64,000 nucleotides of DNA from Notamacropus eugenii. Taxonomy: Eukaryota > Chordata > Mammalia > Diprotodontia > Macropodidae. Numbering within the stretch: the first letter of the stretch is position 1; every line of letters starts with the position of its first letter. A program made the position numbers and the translations under genes. Below, piece after piece: positions 11,623 through 21,850 of this stretch. Location: positions 239,422,069 to 239,486,068 of the forward strand of contig NC_092874.1 of the NCBI RefSeq assembly GCF_028372415.1, given 5' to 3'. A model generated the notes under the pieces. The model searched no databases and was not told the origin of the DNA. It worked only from the letters and a program-made list of their open reading frames with translations.

Positions 11623-12735
11623 AGATGGCAGACTAGAAAGACACAATTACACAGGGTCTCCCTCCACAATCCATAAAATACCTGTAGAGAGGGACTCTCA
11701 ACAAATTTTGGAGCAGCAGAAGTGGAGAACAACAGAGTGGAGGAGATTTCCAGCCCACGGTGACCTGAAAGGCCCATGGAAACGTTGGGTGCATCGGACG
11801 TGGAGCCAAGCCTGGAGCCCAGCCCAGCCTTGGCCACGTGACACCTCAGGGGCAGAATCTCCAGTTGCAGCAGCAGGTCCTCAGATCCCTCAGCCCACAG
11901 GTGCCAAAGGTCAGTGACGGGGTTTTATCAGCTGGCCAGGAAGGGAGAAGGGCCTTCCCATAGCTCCTGCAGCAGGCAGCAGCTACAGAGGCTGCACAGC
12001 AGCCTGTACAGACCACGCCAGCGTAAAAACCCCTGGGGGCACTGAAGAGCTGAGTCTTACCTCAGCCCTGGGTGGATTTGTTTCACACTTAATGGAGGCC
12101 CTGCCCATCCAGCTTATCTGAAAATCAGCCCCCAGTATTGACTTGGTGGAACTGGAGGCCAGGAGGCTGTGGAGAAGTAACTGCTAAGATTCTGGACATA
12201 AAAATCCCTCTCTGCATCCAGACCAGTACACGCTTGATCGTGCCACCTTGGAGAAACTGAGATCTCACAGATTCCCAGAATATACCCTACTCTTGACAAA
12301 GGACCCAAAAGTCAAGTAATTGGTTGGGAAAATGCCCAAAAAAAGGGAAAAAAATAAAACCACAGAAGGTTACATTCTTAGCAAACAGATATCTCCTCCC
12401 ATCTTTTCAGATGAGGAAGAACAATGCTTACCATCAGGGAAAGACATAGAAGTCAAAGCTTCTGTATCCCAAATATCCAAAATTAATATTCAATGGGCTC
12501 AGACCATGGAAGAGCTCAAATAGGATTTTAAAAATCAAGTTAGAAAGGTGGAGGAAAAACTGGGAAGAGAAATGAGAGAGATGCAAGAAAAGTATGAAAA
12601 GCAGGTCAACACGTTGCTAAAGGAGACCCAAAAAAATGCTGAAGAAAATAACACCTTGAAAAATAGGCTAACTCAATTGGCAAATGAGGTTCAAAAAGCC
12701 AATGAGGAGAAGAATGCTTTAAAAAGCAGAATTAG
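11623..12735 (+). mobile_element. HAL1 composite, upstream copy A (5' UTR plus ORF1 start)
   Basis: Begins near the L1-type 5' terminus ('AGATGGCAGACTAGAAAGAC'), runs through a GC-rich 5' UTR, and enters ORF1 with an ATG at 12332 (MPKKREKN...). It breaks off inside the coiled-coil coding region after 'AAAGCAGAATTAG'. The next base opens a second complete 5' end. Copies A and B differ at about 16 positions in their 320-bp ORF1 overlap, by eye. Confidence 0.9.
12320..12735 (+). pseudogene. Partial ORF1 in copy A
   Basis: N-terminal part of the L1-type ORF1 protein: a basic start, then SPPIFSDEEEQCLPSGKDIEV, then the start of the coiled coil (EEKLGREMREMQEKYEKQV). A TAG at about 12521 replaces the AAG (Lys) of copy B, so it is split by a stop. 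It is cut at 12735 by the start of copy B and lacks the RRM and C-terminal domains. Confidence 0.85.
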
Positions 12736-13500
12736 GGAGCCAAGGTGGCAGACTAGAAAGACACATGCAGGGTCCTCCCCACAGCCCATAAAATACCTGT
12801 AGAGAGGGACTCTCAACACATTTTGGAGCAACAGAAGTGGAGAACAACAGAGTGGAGGAGATTTCCAGCCCACAGTGACCTGAAAGGCCCACAGAAACGT
12901 CGGTTGCGCCAGACACAGAACCGAGTGCAGAACCCAGCCCAGCCTTGGCCTAGCGGCATGGTGCAATGAGACTCTGGGAGGAGGACACCTCGGGGGCGGA
13001 ATCTCCAGTCGCAGTAGCAGGTTCCCCAGATCCCTTGGCCCACAGGCATCAAAGGTCAGTGATGGGGTTTTATCAGCTGGCCAGGAAGGGAGAAGTGCCT
13101 TCCCATAGCTCCTGCAGCAGGCAGCAGCTACAGAGCCTGCACAGCAGCCTGTAAAGAAGCTCCATTGTTGGAGCATAAAAACCCCTGGGGGCACTGAAGA
13201 TCTGAGTCTTACCTCAGCCCTGGGTGGAGGCCCTGGCCGAGCTGGTCTTTGTTTCACACTGAATGGTGGCCCTGCCCATCCAACTGATCTGAAAATCAGC
13301 CCCCAGTGCTGACCTGGGAACTGGAGGCCAAGTGGCTGTGGAGAGGTAACTGCTAAAATTCTGGGCATAAAAATCCCTCTCTGCATCCAGACCAGTACAC
13401 ACTTGATTGTGCCACCTTGGGGGAACTGAGATCTCACAGATTCCCAGAGTACACCCTACTCTTGACAAAGGACCCAAAAGTCAAGTAACTGGTTGGGAAA

Positions 13501-14529
13501 ATGCTCAAAAAAGGGGAAAAAAAAGTAAGACTATAGAAGGTTACTTTCTTGGTGAACAGATATCTCCTCCCATCCTTTCAGATGAGGAAGAACAATGCTT
13601 ACCATCAGGGAAAGACATAGAAGTCAAGGCTTCTGTATCCCAAACATCCAAAATAAATATTCAGTGGGCTCAGGCCATGGAAGAGCTCAAAAAGGATTTT
13701 GAAAATCAATTTAGAGAGGTGGAGGAAAAACTGGGAAGAGAAATGAGAGAGATGCAAGAAAAGCATGAAAAGCAGGTCAACACCTTGCTAAAGGAGACCC
13801 CAAAAAATGCTGAAGAAAACAACACCTTGAAAAATAGGCTAACTCAATTGGCAAAAGAGGGTCAAAAAGCCAATGAGGAGAAGAATGCTTTCAAAAGCAG
13901 AATTAGCCAAATGGAAAAGGAGGTTCAACAGCTCACTGAAGAAAATAGTTCTTTCAAAATTAGAATGGAACAGATGGAGGCTAATGACTTTATGAGAAAC
14001 CAAGAAATCACAAAACAAAACCAAAAGAATGAAAAAAATAGAAGATAATGTGAAATATCTCACTGGAAAAACAACTGACCTGGAAAATAGATCCAGGAGA
14101 GACAATTTACAAATTATGGGACTACCTGAAAGCCATGATCAAAAAAAGAGCCTAGATATCATCTTTCATGAAATTATCAAGGAAAATTGCCCTGATATTC
14201 TAGAACCAGGGGGAAAAATAAATATTGAAAGAATCCACTGATCATCTCCTGAAAGAGATCCCAAAAGAGAAACTCCTAGGAATATTGTGGCCAAATTCCA
14301 GAGTTCCCAGGTCAAGGAGAAAATATTGCAAGTAGCTAGAAAGAAACAATTCAAGTATTGTGGAAATACAATCAGGATAACACAAGATCTAGCAGCTTCT
14401 ACATTAAGGGATCAAAGGGCATGGAATATTATATTCCAGAAGTCAAAGGAACTAGGACTAAAACCAAGAATCACCTACCCAGCAAAACTGAGTATAATAC
14501 TTCAGGGGGAAAAAATGGTCATTCAATGA
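13501..14529 (+). pseudogene. HAL1/L1-type ORF1 protein, disrupted
   Basis: Length (about 340 codons) fits L1 ORF1p. Domains in order: basic N-terminus; a long coiled coil at 13680-14030 (heptads such as EEKLGREMREMQEKHEKQV and NTLKNRLTQLAKEGQKANEE); an RRM-like domain with DNLQIMGLPES at about 14101 and DILEPGGKINIERIH; and a C-terminal domain with FQSSQVKEKILQVARKK near 14290. Damage: the ATG at 13501 is out of frame with the body because of an A-run indel; a frameshift lies at about 14030-14048; and TGA at 14239 stands where CGA is expected. Intact relatives form RNA-binding trimers. Confidence 0.88.
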
Positions 14530-14737
14530 AATTGAGGACTTTCAAGCATTCTTGATGAAAATACCAGAGCTGAAAAGAAAAGCTGACTTTCAAACACAAG
14601 AATCAAGAGAAGCATGAAAAGGTAAACAGCAAAGAGAAACTATAAGGGACTTACTAAAGTTGAACTATTTACATTCCTACATAGAAAGACAATATTTGTA
14701 ACTCTTGAAACTTTTCAGTATCTAGGTAGTTGGTAGG

Positions 14738-14740
<3 letters not shown>

Positions 14741-14771
<31 letters not shown>
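14741..14771. repeat. (CA)n microsatellite in HAL1 3' region
   Basis: About 15 AC units, followed by GCACAGCACAG. This position is commonly simple-repeat-rich in marsupial L1/HAL1 3' UTRs. Confidence 0.95.
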
Positions 14772-14772
<1 letters not shown>

Positions 14773-15600
14773 CACAGCACAGAATGAATTGAATAGGATG
14801 AGATCATATCTTAAAAATATGAAATTAAGCAGTGAGAGAGAAATATATTGGGAGGAGAAAGGGAGTAATGTAATGGGGCAAATTATCTCTCATAAAAGAG
14901 GCAAGTAAAAGACTTTAGTGGAGGGAAAAAGAGGGGAGGTGAGAGAAAAACATGAAGCTCACTCTCATCACATTCGACTAAAGGAAGGAATAAAATGCAC
15001 ACTCATTTTGGTATGAAAACCTATCTTACAATACAGAAAAGTCAGGGAGAAGAGGATAAGCAGGGTGGGGGGGATGATGGAAGGGAGGGCAGTGGGAGGA
15101 GGGAGCAATTAGAAGTCAACACTCTTGGGGCAGGACAGGGTCAACAGAGAGAGCAGAAGAAATGAGGGGCAGGATAGGATGGAGGGAAATATAGTTAGTC
15201 TTACACAACATGATTATTATGGAAGTCATTTGCAAAACTGCACAGATATGGCCTATATTGAATTGCTTGCTTCCCAAAGGAAATGCGTGGGGAGGGAGGG
15301 ATGAAGAGAAGTTGGAAGTCAAAGTTTTAGGAACAACTGTCGAGTATTGTTCTTGCTACTAGGAAATAAGAAATACAGGTAACGGGGTACAGAAGTTATC
15401 TGGCCCTACAGGACAAAAGAGAAGATGGGGACAAGGGAAGGGAGGTATGTTAGAAGAGAGGGCAGATGGGTGATAGGGGCAATTAGAATGCTTGGCGTTT
15501 TGGGGTGGAGGAGGGGAGTAGTGGGGAGAAAATTTGGAACCCCAAATTTTGTGAAAATGAATGTTAAAAGTTAAATAAATAAATTTTTTAAAAAATAAAA

Positions 15601-15616
15601 AAATCACAGAATTTGA
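15601..15616 (+). repeat. Right target-site duplication of HAL1 composite
   Basis: AAATCACAGAATTTGA directly follows the A-rich tail and matches 11607-11622 in all 16 bases. One insertion event therefore brought in both copy A and copy B. Confidence 0.9.
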
Positions 15617-15920
15617 TAGTTGGAGGGGACTTCAATATTTATCCAGTCCAACACATACACAAAAGAAATCCTTCCTATAACATATCTGACATGAGATTTA
15701 TCCAGCATCTGCTTGAAGGCCTGTAAAGAAAGTGAACCCCCTGCTTCCAGTAGCCTATCCCACTTCTGAAAAGTTCTAATTGTTGGGAATTTTTTTCCTG
15801 ACATGAAGCCTAAATTTGTATGAAAGTTGATCTCTCCACAGATGAACCCATCAGACATAAGGAAATCACAACTAACTGGAAGGACAGTATGCATGTTCCC
15901 TTGAAGAGTCAAAGAAAGAG
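15617..15920 (-). mobile_element. CR1/L3-like remnant (host of HAL1)
   Basis: 'TATCCAGTCCAACACATACA', 'CCAGCATCTGCTTGAAGGCC', 'CTGCTTCCAGTAGCCTATCC' and 'GTTCTAATTGTTGGGAATTT' follow the order of the common CR1/L3-type 3' region in antisense. Its first bases are those duplicated at 11607. It is itself inserted in the older L1. Confidence 0.65.
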
Positions 15921-15924
15921 CCTT

Positions 15925-16189
15925 TGAAAAAAGTATTCAAAATTAAAGATTAAATAATTTGATCCCAAAGAATTGGTGGTTGAAAGAATAAAGGATAGAA
16001 ACAATAAATAATTTCATTAATTTCATTTTTGAGTTGTAGGCAAAACAGGGAAAATTGAATATTGCCAAACAAAATAAAGTAAGAATAAACTAATGAATTA
16101 GGTTTACAACTAAAAGTATTAGAAAATGAACAAATAAAAAAAATACAACCAAACACAAAAAGAGAAATTCTGAAAATGAATGAATAAAA
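15925..16189 (+). pseudogene. Host L1 ORF2 linker
   Basis: 'GATCCCAAAGAATTGGTGG' and 'CAATAAATAATTTCATTAAT' are the L1 ORF2 segment that follows the endonuclease. It resumes the L1 broken at 11606. Confidence 0.7.
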
Positions 16190-16375
16190 AGGTATGTATT
16201 AAGTGTCTATACTATGTGCCAAGCAAGGTTCTAAGTGCTAGAGCTACTTTTAAAAAAAAAGAAGCAAGATAATCTCCTCTCTCAAAGACCCACATTGTAT
16301 TGGGGTAGACAGTACAACATATCAAAGGTTTCAGCTATAGTATAGTGCCAATAGAAGGATTCAGTGGTCTTAAGG
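16190..16375 (-). mobile_element. L2 3' end, antisense
   Basis: 'TATTAAGTGTCTATACTATG' followed by 'TGCCAAGCAAGGTTCTAAG' and 'CACATTGTATTGGGGTAGAC' is the reversed 3' end of L2. It interrupts the L1 linker. Confidence 0.75.
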
Positions 16376-16980
16376 ACTCAAAGAAGAGATATGCAAAAAT
16401 TGAAAACCCAAAATCACTAAATTGATAAAATGAGGCTTTGGTTTTTTCCCCCCAGTAACTAATAGGTAAAGTCATTAGCTAACGTAGTTTTTTAAAAAGA
16501 GACAAAAGGCAAGTTGCCAGCATAAAAAGGTAAAAAAAAAAAAAAAAAAAAAAAGAGAATTCACAAGAAATAAAGAGGAAATAAAGGAAATTATTAGAAA
16601 TTTTTGCTCAACAATATGCTGATGAAACTGGTAACCATGAAATGAATGAATATTTACAAAAATACAAATCATCCAGATTAACAGAGGAAACAATTAAAAT
16701 AAGCCAAACTTGGAAGAAAAAGTGGAAAAAAAACTATAAAGGAACTCCTAAAGAAAAAACTTCAGGAAAAGATGGATTTATAATTAAATTCAATCAAACA
16801 TTCAAAGAACAATTATTTACAACGTTACATAAATTATCTGAAAGAGTAGGGAAGGAAATTATCCTATCAAATTCCTTTTATGGAACAAATATGTTCCTAG
16901 CACTAAAACCAAAGAGAGATAAAGCAAAGAAAGAAAACTACAGATTATTATCTCTAATGAGCACCATTGCTAAATATTGA
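16376..16980 (+). pseudogene. Host L1 ORF2, RT finger region
   Basis: The frame at 16642-16977 shows NEYLQKYKSSRL, then TSGKDGFIIKFNQTFKEQL and ENYRLLSLMSTIAK. These align with the L1 RT N-terminal region (sPGPDGF...FYQTFKE...ENYRPISLMN). A 23-base A run at about 16532-16554 lies upstream. The frame stops at 16978, where L2 sequence begins. Confidence 0.85.
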
Positions 16981-17415
16981 CTATCCAATAAACATTTGTT
17001 AAGTACCTACTATGTATTGGGATGCAACAACAATAAAGATAGTCCCAACCCTCCAGGAGCTTGCAATCTAATGGGGGAGAGAACACAGAAAAGGAGGCAA
17101 GTGGGGTGAGGGGAAAGACCAGGGAGTACCTTCTGTAGGCATCTTGTTCCATGGAATTGATACCAAGTAGAGAAACAGATGAAGAGTGGAGTGAGCCCCA
17201 AAGTCCATTTGCTACCTTCTATAAAAGAAGGCATTGGAAAGAATTTGATACTCCATTTTCTAGCCCTCCAATCAGAGGACAGAGAAGGCTGAGGGAAGGG
17301 GTGTCAATAATGGCTTGCATCAGCAGCTTGATGAGATTTGAGATGATGAGCTTAACCTGGGAGGTGCATCTTGGTACAAGGAGTCAAAATCAAACAGAGT
17401 AGCATATGCAGAGTG
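16981..17415 (-). mobile_element. L2 3' end, antisense, second insertion
   Basis: 'CCAATAAACATTTGTTAAGT', 'ACCTACTATGTATTGGGATG' and 'CTCCAGGAGCTTGCAATCTA' mark the reversed L2 terminus. The part beyond about 17150 is less typical. L1 sequence resumes near 17420. Confidence 0.75.
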
Positions 17416-18954
17416 GACAGTGCTACAGAGGTTATAACATATTAAAAAATAGTATCTAGTATTACCAGTTTGGATTTGCAAACTATAAATATAATAGACC
17501 ATAAGAATAAAAAAAATCACATGATTATTTCAATAGATGCAGAATTAACATCTCTTTATGCTAAAAATAGCAAAAGGCAAAAAAAAAATCTTCTTTAATA
17601 ATAACAAAAATCACATGATTATGTCAAGAGATGAGAAAAAGCTTTTGAAAGAAACACAACAAGAGTTAGCATTATTTGTAATGAAGAAATGCTAAGGGTC
17701 TTTGTATCAAAGTGCATTTTGTATGTAAAGAAGATTATCACCAATATTATGTGTCAAGTTCTAGAAGTGATGGTTATAGTAATAATTTGAGAAAAAGAAT
17801 TTGAGAATAAGAATATGCAAATAGGAAGTAAAATTATTGCTTTTTGAAAATCCTAGAAATTTAATTAAAATTAATTGAAATAATAATTTCAGCAAAATAG
17901 CAAGATATAAAGTAAACTTGCACAGCTTTTTCATAGTACCAGAAAAACCAAGCAAAACCACTGATGGAAAATGGAGAGTAGCTCTATAAAATAATCTGTG
18001 GTGGTTTGATTGTTATGATGTACACAATAGAGTTGCACTGTTTCAGATATAATCTTAAGGGTAATATTGATAGAAGGAAGGAGGTCTACTGGTTCTAGAC
18101 CTCAGACTATATACTATTAAGTTATGATCATTAAGATTGTCTGATACTGGTTAAAAAATAGAAAAGCTGATCTGTGGAACATAATAGCATTATGTTTGTT
18201 AAATCCAAAGATTGCATCTCCTAGATTTTTTGGACAAAGACTGCTGGGGAAGCTGGAAAGCAATCTGCTAGAAATTGGTTTTAGACCAACAGATATACCA
18301 TATACTGCAATTAGCTCCAAATGGCAAAAGACAGACATAAAAGGTCACATCACATAGAGAAGCAGAGAGATGTTTTCCACAGCTTTGGCTAGGAAAACCA
18401 ATTTTGATCAAATAAGGAGTAGAGAAAATCACAGGAGATCAAATGAGAAGTTTTGATTCCATAGAATTGAAAGGTTTTTTGCACAAACAAAATCAATGCA
18501 GTTAGCATTAGAAAAGAAATAGTTAACTAGGAAAAATCTTTGCAGGAAATTTCTCTGATATCCAAGGCATATAAGCAGGACATGAATAGGAAGTGCTTAA
18601 AAGAAGAAAATAAATCTATGAAATTGACATAAAATACCTGAAATCACTAATAATAAGAGAAATGCAAATGGAAACAACTCTGAGCTACTCCCTCACCAAA
18701 TACCTCACCAGACCAGCAAAAATGACAAAAAAGGCACATGAAAATTGTTGGAAGGGTTACTGGAAAACAGTTGCACTAATGTACTATTGATGGAGCTATG
18801 AACTGGTCAAGCTATTTTGAAAAGCAATTTGGAACTATGCCCCAATATCACTAAACTATGTATATCTTTTGAACCGGCCCACTACTAGTCTCATACCCAA
18901 AAGAAGTAAAAGAAAGAGGAAAACACCTATGTGTGCAAAAATATTCAGAAAATC
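17416..18954 (+). pseudogene. Host L1 ORF2, RT core to C-terminal region
   Basis: 'GATTATTTCAATAGATGCAG' codes the conserved ISIDAE RT segment. At 18130-18180 'TGATCATTAAGATTGTCTGA' and 'ACTGGTTAAAAAATAG' match the later ORF2 region. Around 18650-18850 'ATAAGAGAAATGCAAATG' and 'AAAGCAATTTGGAACTATGC' match its 3' part. Many stops; no catalytic YADD box can be read in frame. A 95-bp direct duplication starts at 17511. Confidence 0.75.
17511..17632 (+). repeat. Direct repeat pair within L1 RT
   Basis: 'AAAATCACATGATTAT' followed by 'TCAA.AGATG' occurs at about 17512 and again at about 17608, separated by about 75 bp that includes an A10 run. This is either a short tandem duplication or the target-site duplication of a tiny insertion. 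Confidence 0.7.
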
Positions 18955-19124
18955 AATGATGAACCTCCAGACAGAGAGGTTATACAACCAAGATACATTT
19001 TTAGATATTGCCGATACAAGAATTTGTTTGTTTTTCTTAAATTTGTTGCAAGGGTTTTGTTTTTCTTTTCTTTTTAAATGGAGGGAGGATATGAGACAGA
19101 AAGAAAAAATAAATTTTTATAAAA
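18955..19124 (+). mobile_element. Short L1 3'-UTR insertion inside the host L1
   Basis: Host L1 ('AAAATATTCA' ... 'GCAGCACTTTTTATTGTAGC') is split by a segment with 'CTGATACAAG'-like and 'TTGTTTGTTTTTC' stretches ending in 'AAAATAAATTTTTATAAAA'. This resembles a severely 5'-truncated L1 end. AAAATCA at both edges may be its target duplication. Confidence 0.5.
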
Positions 19125-19480
19125 TCATGGCAGCACTTTTTATTGTAGCAAAGAACTGGAATTAAAGTAGATGTTCATCAGTTGAGGGATGACAACAAAT
19201 TGTGGCAATAGCAGAGTAATGGAACATTACTATAGCATAAAAATGATGAAAGAGATAGACAGTGATAGCAATGTTCAAAATAGGAAAAAAGAAAGAAAAG
19301 AGCAGTAATGAAACCTTTTATTTTTAAATGCAAAGAAGAGAACAGAAGGAAGTTCAGAGGAAGATACAAACAGGGCAGCTTTGGAACTAACATGTTGAAT
19401 TTATTATATACTTAAAAAATAAGTAGTATGTAGCAGAGATATGCAGCTTTAAATATAATCTTTTTCTGTTCTTCTTTGTA
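19125..19480 (+). mobile_element. Host L1 ORF2 end and 3' UTR
   Basis: 'TTGTAGCAAAGAACTGGAAT' and 'CATCAGTTGAGGGATGACAA' are the standard C-terminal L1 ORF2 stretch, in decayed form. The A/T-rich remainder is probably 3' UTR. Confidence 0.7.
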
Positions 19481-20167
19481 TATGGAAATGGTTCTGTTTA
19501 TTGATGTTTGGTAAGTTTAGCTCACTTAGAGACATGACTTAAGTAACTTGTAGGTTCTGTGTCCAGAAACAGCAATAGTATACAGTTCCTCTGAGAAAAC
19601 CCCAGGGTAATCAGCAAACCCCAGGTCGGAGACCCTGGAAACCGTGGGAATAGAAGTGAGAAAGGCAGTAACCAGAAATCAATATAGCTGACCTTGATGT
19701 AGATCTGAGTCTGCTGGCCCTGGCACAAAGCCCCAGTTCAGGAACTAAAGCTAGAGAGATCAGCAAATCATAGAAAACACTGACCAGTAAAAGATTAGTG
19801 CAGATCTAGAGAGACTCCATAAATGTAAACTGAGAATTAAAGGGAAAACAAGTTATTTTCACAAGGACCACACGAATATCTCAAAGAAACGAACCAGGAG
19901 AACACTTATAATAATAATCTAATCCTTCCTTCTACCCTCCCAACCTGAAATTGTGTGAATTAGTATAAATACTGAGTCATAAGATTTAAATATTTTATAA
20001 CACAGTTAAATCAAGGAAAGCACAGGGCTAGATGCCAACTCTTCTTCCCATGGTTATATACATTTGTGCTAAAGTGACTCCTTGGATAGAAGATAAGATG
20101 ACCCATGCTGGGGCAAGAGGTGATTAGAAGGCAAAGGAGAATGGAATCTTTGAGCTAGGGCAGAGGG
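19481..20167. other. Unassigned; perhaps an L1 or ERV 5'-UTR relic
   Basis: GC-richer purine-rich text near 19560-19760 ('CCCCAGGTCGGAGACCCTGG') recalls marsupial L1 5' UTRs, but I cannot align it with confidence. Nothing else is recognised. Confidence 0.3.
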
Positions 20168-20410
20168 ATGGAGGAGGGAATTGGCTTACATTTATAGAAT
20201 ATGTTAAGGTCTTCAAAGCACTTCATATTTATGATTTCATTTGATCCTCACAACCTGGTGAGATAGCACAAATATTCTTGTCTTGCTTTTAAAGATGAGA
20301 ACAAGGTTCAGAGAAGTTGCTTTGTGTCACAAAGTGGCCGAGCAAGGACTCAAACCTAAGCATTCTGACTCAGTTCAGGCCTAACTGTGCTACATACTAT
20401 CCCTTCTCAT
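20168..20410 (-). mobile_element. MIR/Ther-1 CORE-SINE
   Basis: Plus-strand order is tail first: 'TCTTCAAAGCACTTCATATT', 'TTTGATCCTCACAACCTGG', then degraded 'AAAGATGAGAACAAGGTTCA', core and head. Confidence 0.85.
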
Positions 20411-20502
20411 AATTCTGAGGAACAGAAGGGAGAAAAGCACAGAGGGTTTTTTTCAGTGAAAATGTTCTGGGCAGAATAAACACAGGAAGAGTTCATCTAG
20501 AC

Positions 20503-20697
20503 CTGCAATTCTTAATCTTTTTTATGTCATGGGACCCTTTGACTGTCTACTGAAGGCCACTGATCCCTTCCCAGGAAAATGTTTCCAAATGAATAAAATA
20601 TAATATGTAGATTGCCAAGGCAACCAATTATACTGAAGTACAGCTATCAAAATATATATTTTTAAAGTTAACAGACACTAAGTTAAAAATCCCTGCT
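20503..20697 (+). mobile_element. hAT-like MITE
   Basis: 'AATTCTTAATCTTTTTTATG', 'GTCATGGGACCCTTTGACTG', 'CAATTATACTGAAGTACAGC' and a terminal 'AAAAATCCCTG' give the full layout of this 185-195 bp element. Its terminal repeats are worn and no clear 8-bp duplication remains. Confidence 0.7.
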
Positions 20698-20794
20698 ATA
20701 GAGAGTAGTCACTAGAGTAAAATTTGGAGGAAAGAAAAACACCTTAAGAACAAAGAATGGAGGAGAAAAAGAAAGTGGGAAGGGAAGAATTTGG

Positions 20795-20960
20795 TAGAAA
20801 TTGAATGAATGAATGAAGCATTGACTAAGTGCTTCCTATGTTCTAAGCTAACCACTGGGCATACTGATAGAAAATCAGATAGTTCCTCCCCTCAAGGAGC
20901 TCACATTCCAATGGGGGAGACAAAACATGGAGTGCTTCAGCTGCAAGTTAGGTGGAAAGG
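20795..20960 (-). mobile_element. L2 3' end, antisense
   Basis: Starts with (GAAT)n, then 'GACTAAGTGCTTCCTATGTT' and 'CCTCAAGGAGCTCACATTCC', the reversed L2 terminus. Confidence 0.8.
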
Positions 20961-21193
20961 TTCTATGGTTCAGAGGTTACAGTGACAAAGCAGATGTTAA
21001 TGTCTCTGCTTTAATGTCATTATTTATTAACACTACTCCCCGGGCTAGGACCAGGGTCCTGGGCTGTTCCCATTAGGGTCTGAAGGGAAATAGCAGTGAA
21101 AGTGGTGGTTCAATCCACTTGGCACACCCTGCTTCAGTCTTTCCTTCAAGATGGCAGGTTATCTCAGCTAGTTTGGCTTGCCCATCTTATGCA

Positions 21194-21282
21194 TGTATAT
21201 GTGTGTGTGTGGTGTGTGGTCTGTGTATGTGTGGTGTGTGGTGTGTGTGGTGTGGTGTGTGGTGTATGTGGCGTGTGTGTGA

Positions 21283-21314
<32 letters not shown>

Positions 21315-21320
21315 TGTGTG
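21194..21320. repeat. Compound (GT)n/(GTGTGG)n microsatellite
   Basis: About 125 bp of GT and TGTGG units with TATG interruptions. Open frames across it are repeat artefacts. Confidence 0.95.
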
Positions 21321-21734
21321 ATGGCAGTTGGTGGGGATGGCTGTTGGTTACTCCATAAGAGTTGCTTTCCTGGATGATAACTATGAGGGTTGCGCCAGAA
21401 GCAGGAATGGTAGTCTGGAGGTTATTGTCACTCCCAGCACTCCTGGGTCTATATGCCTGTTGGGGGTATTGATCAGCAATTATTGAAGGTGGTGGTAAAG
21501 AAAATAGGACACTACCACCTCTCCCCCCAACAGTGATTTCTCACCTCAGTGATGGCTATGGAGGTTGGGTCAGACATAGGTCTGGCAATTTGGGGGTCAC
21601 TACTATTTTCCAAGGCTCTTAGGTTACTGTCCCCATCAAGGTATAAAGTAGGTTGTCTAACTTCCTTGGCATTTGCTGCCTTGTACTGATGGTTGTAGGT
21701 GGCTCAGAGCAGGGGAATTGAATACCTATAGTCA

Positions 21735-21850
21735 GATTCATAGGATCATACACATAAAGCTGGAAAGAACCTCAGAAACCATCTAGTCCCATACCTCATT
21801 TTACAAATGAAGAAACTGAGGCCTCAAGGAAATGAGAGATAGTTTAACTA
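21735..21850 (-). mobile_element. MIR3 fragment within the tandem array
   Basis: 'CATAAAGCTGGAAAGAACCT', 'AACCATCTAGTCCCATACCT' and 'GAAGAAACTGAGGCC' are MIR3 in antisense. It interrupts the array between two units. Confidence 0.8.

Larger units (their letters stand above)
12736..15600 (+). mobile_element. HAL1-type half-LINE, downstream copy B
   Basis: Starts with GGAGCCAAGGTGGCAGAC, the L1-type 5' terminus. It has a GC-rich 5' UTR to about 13500, an ORF1 remnant to about 14530, and then a purine-rich 3' region with a CA microsatellite and an A-rich tail (15575-15600). No endonuclease or RT coding sequence lies between ORF1 and the 3' region, which is the HAL1 arrangement. An L1 with an internal ORF2 deletion is the alternative. 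Such elements depend on L1 enzymes for mobility. Confidence 0.85.

Noticed and set aside
13407-14048. Intact 213-codon coiled-coil protein gene
   Set aside because: It is the middle of a frameshifted HAL1/L1 ORF1; the in-frame initiator and the RRM domain are in other frames.
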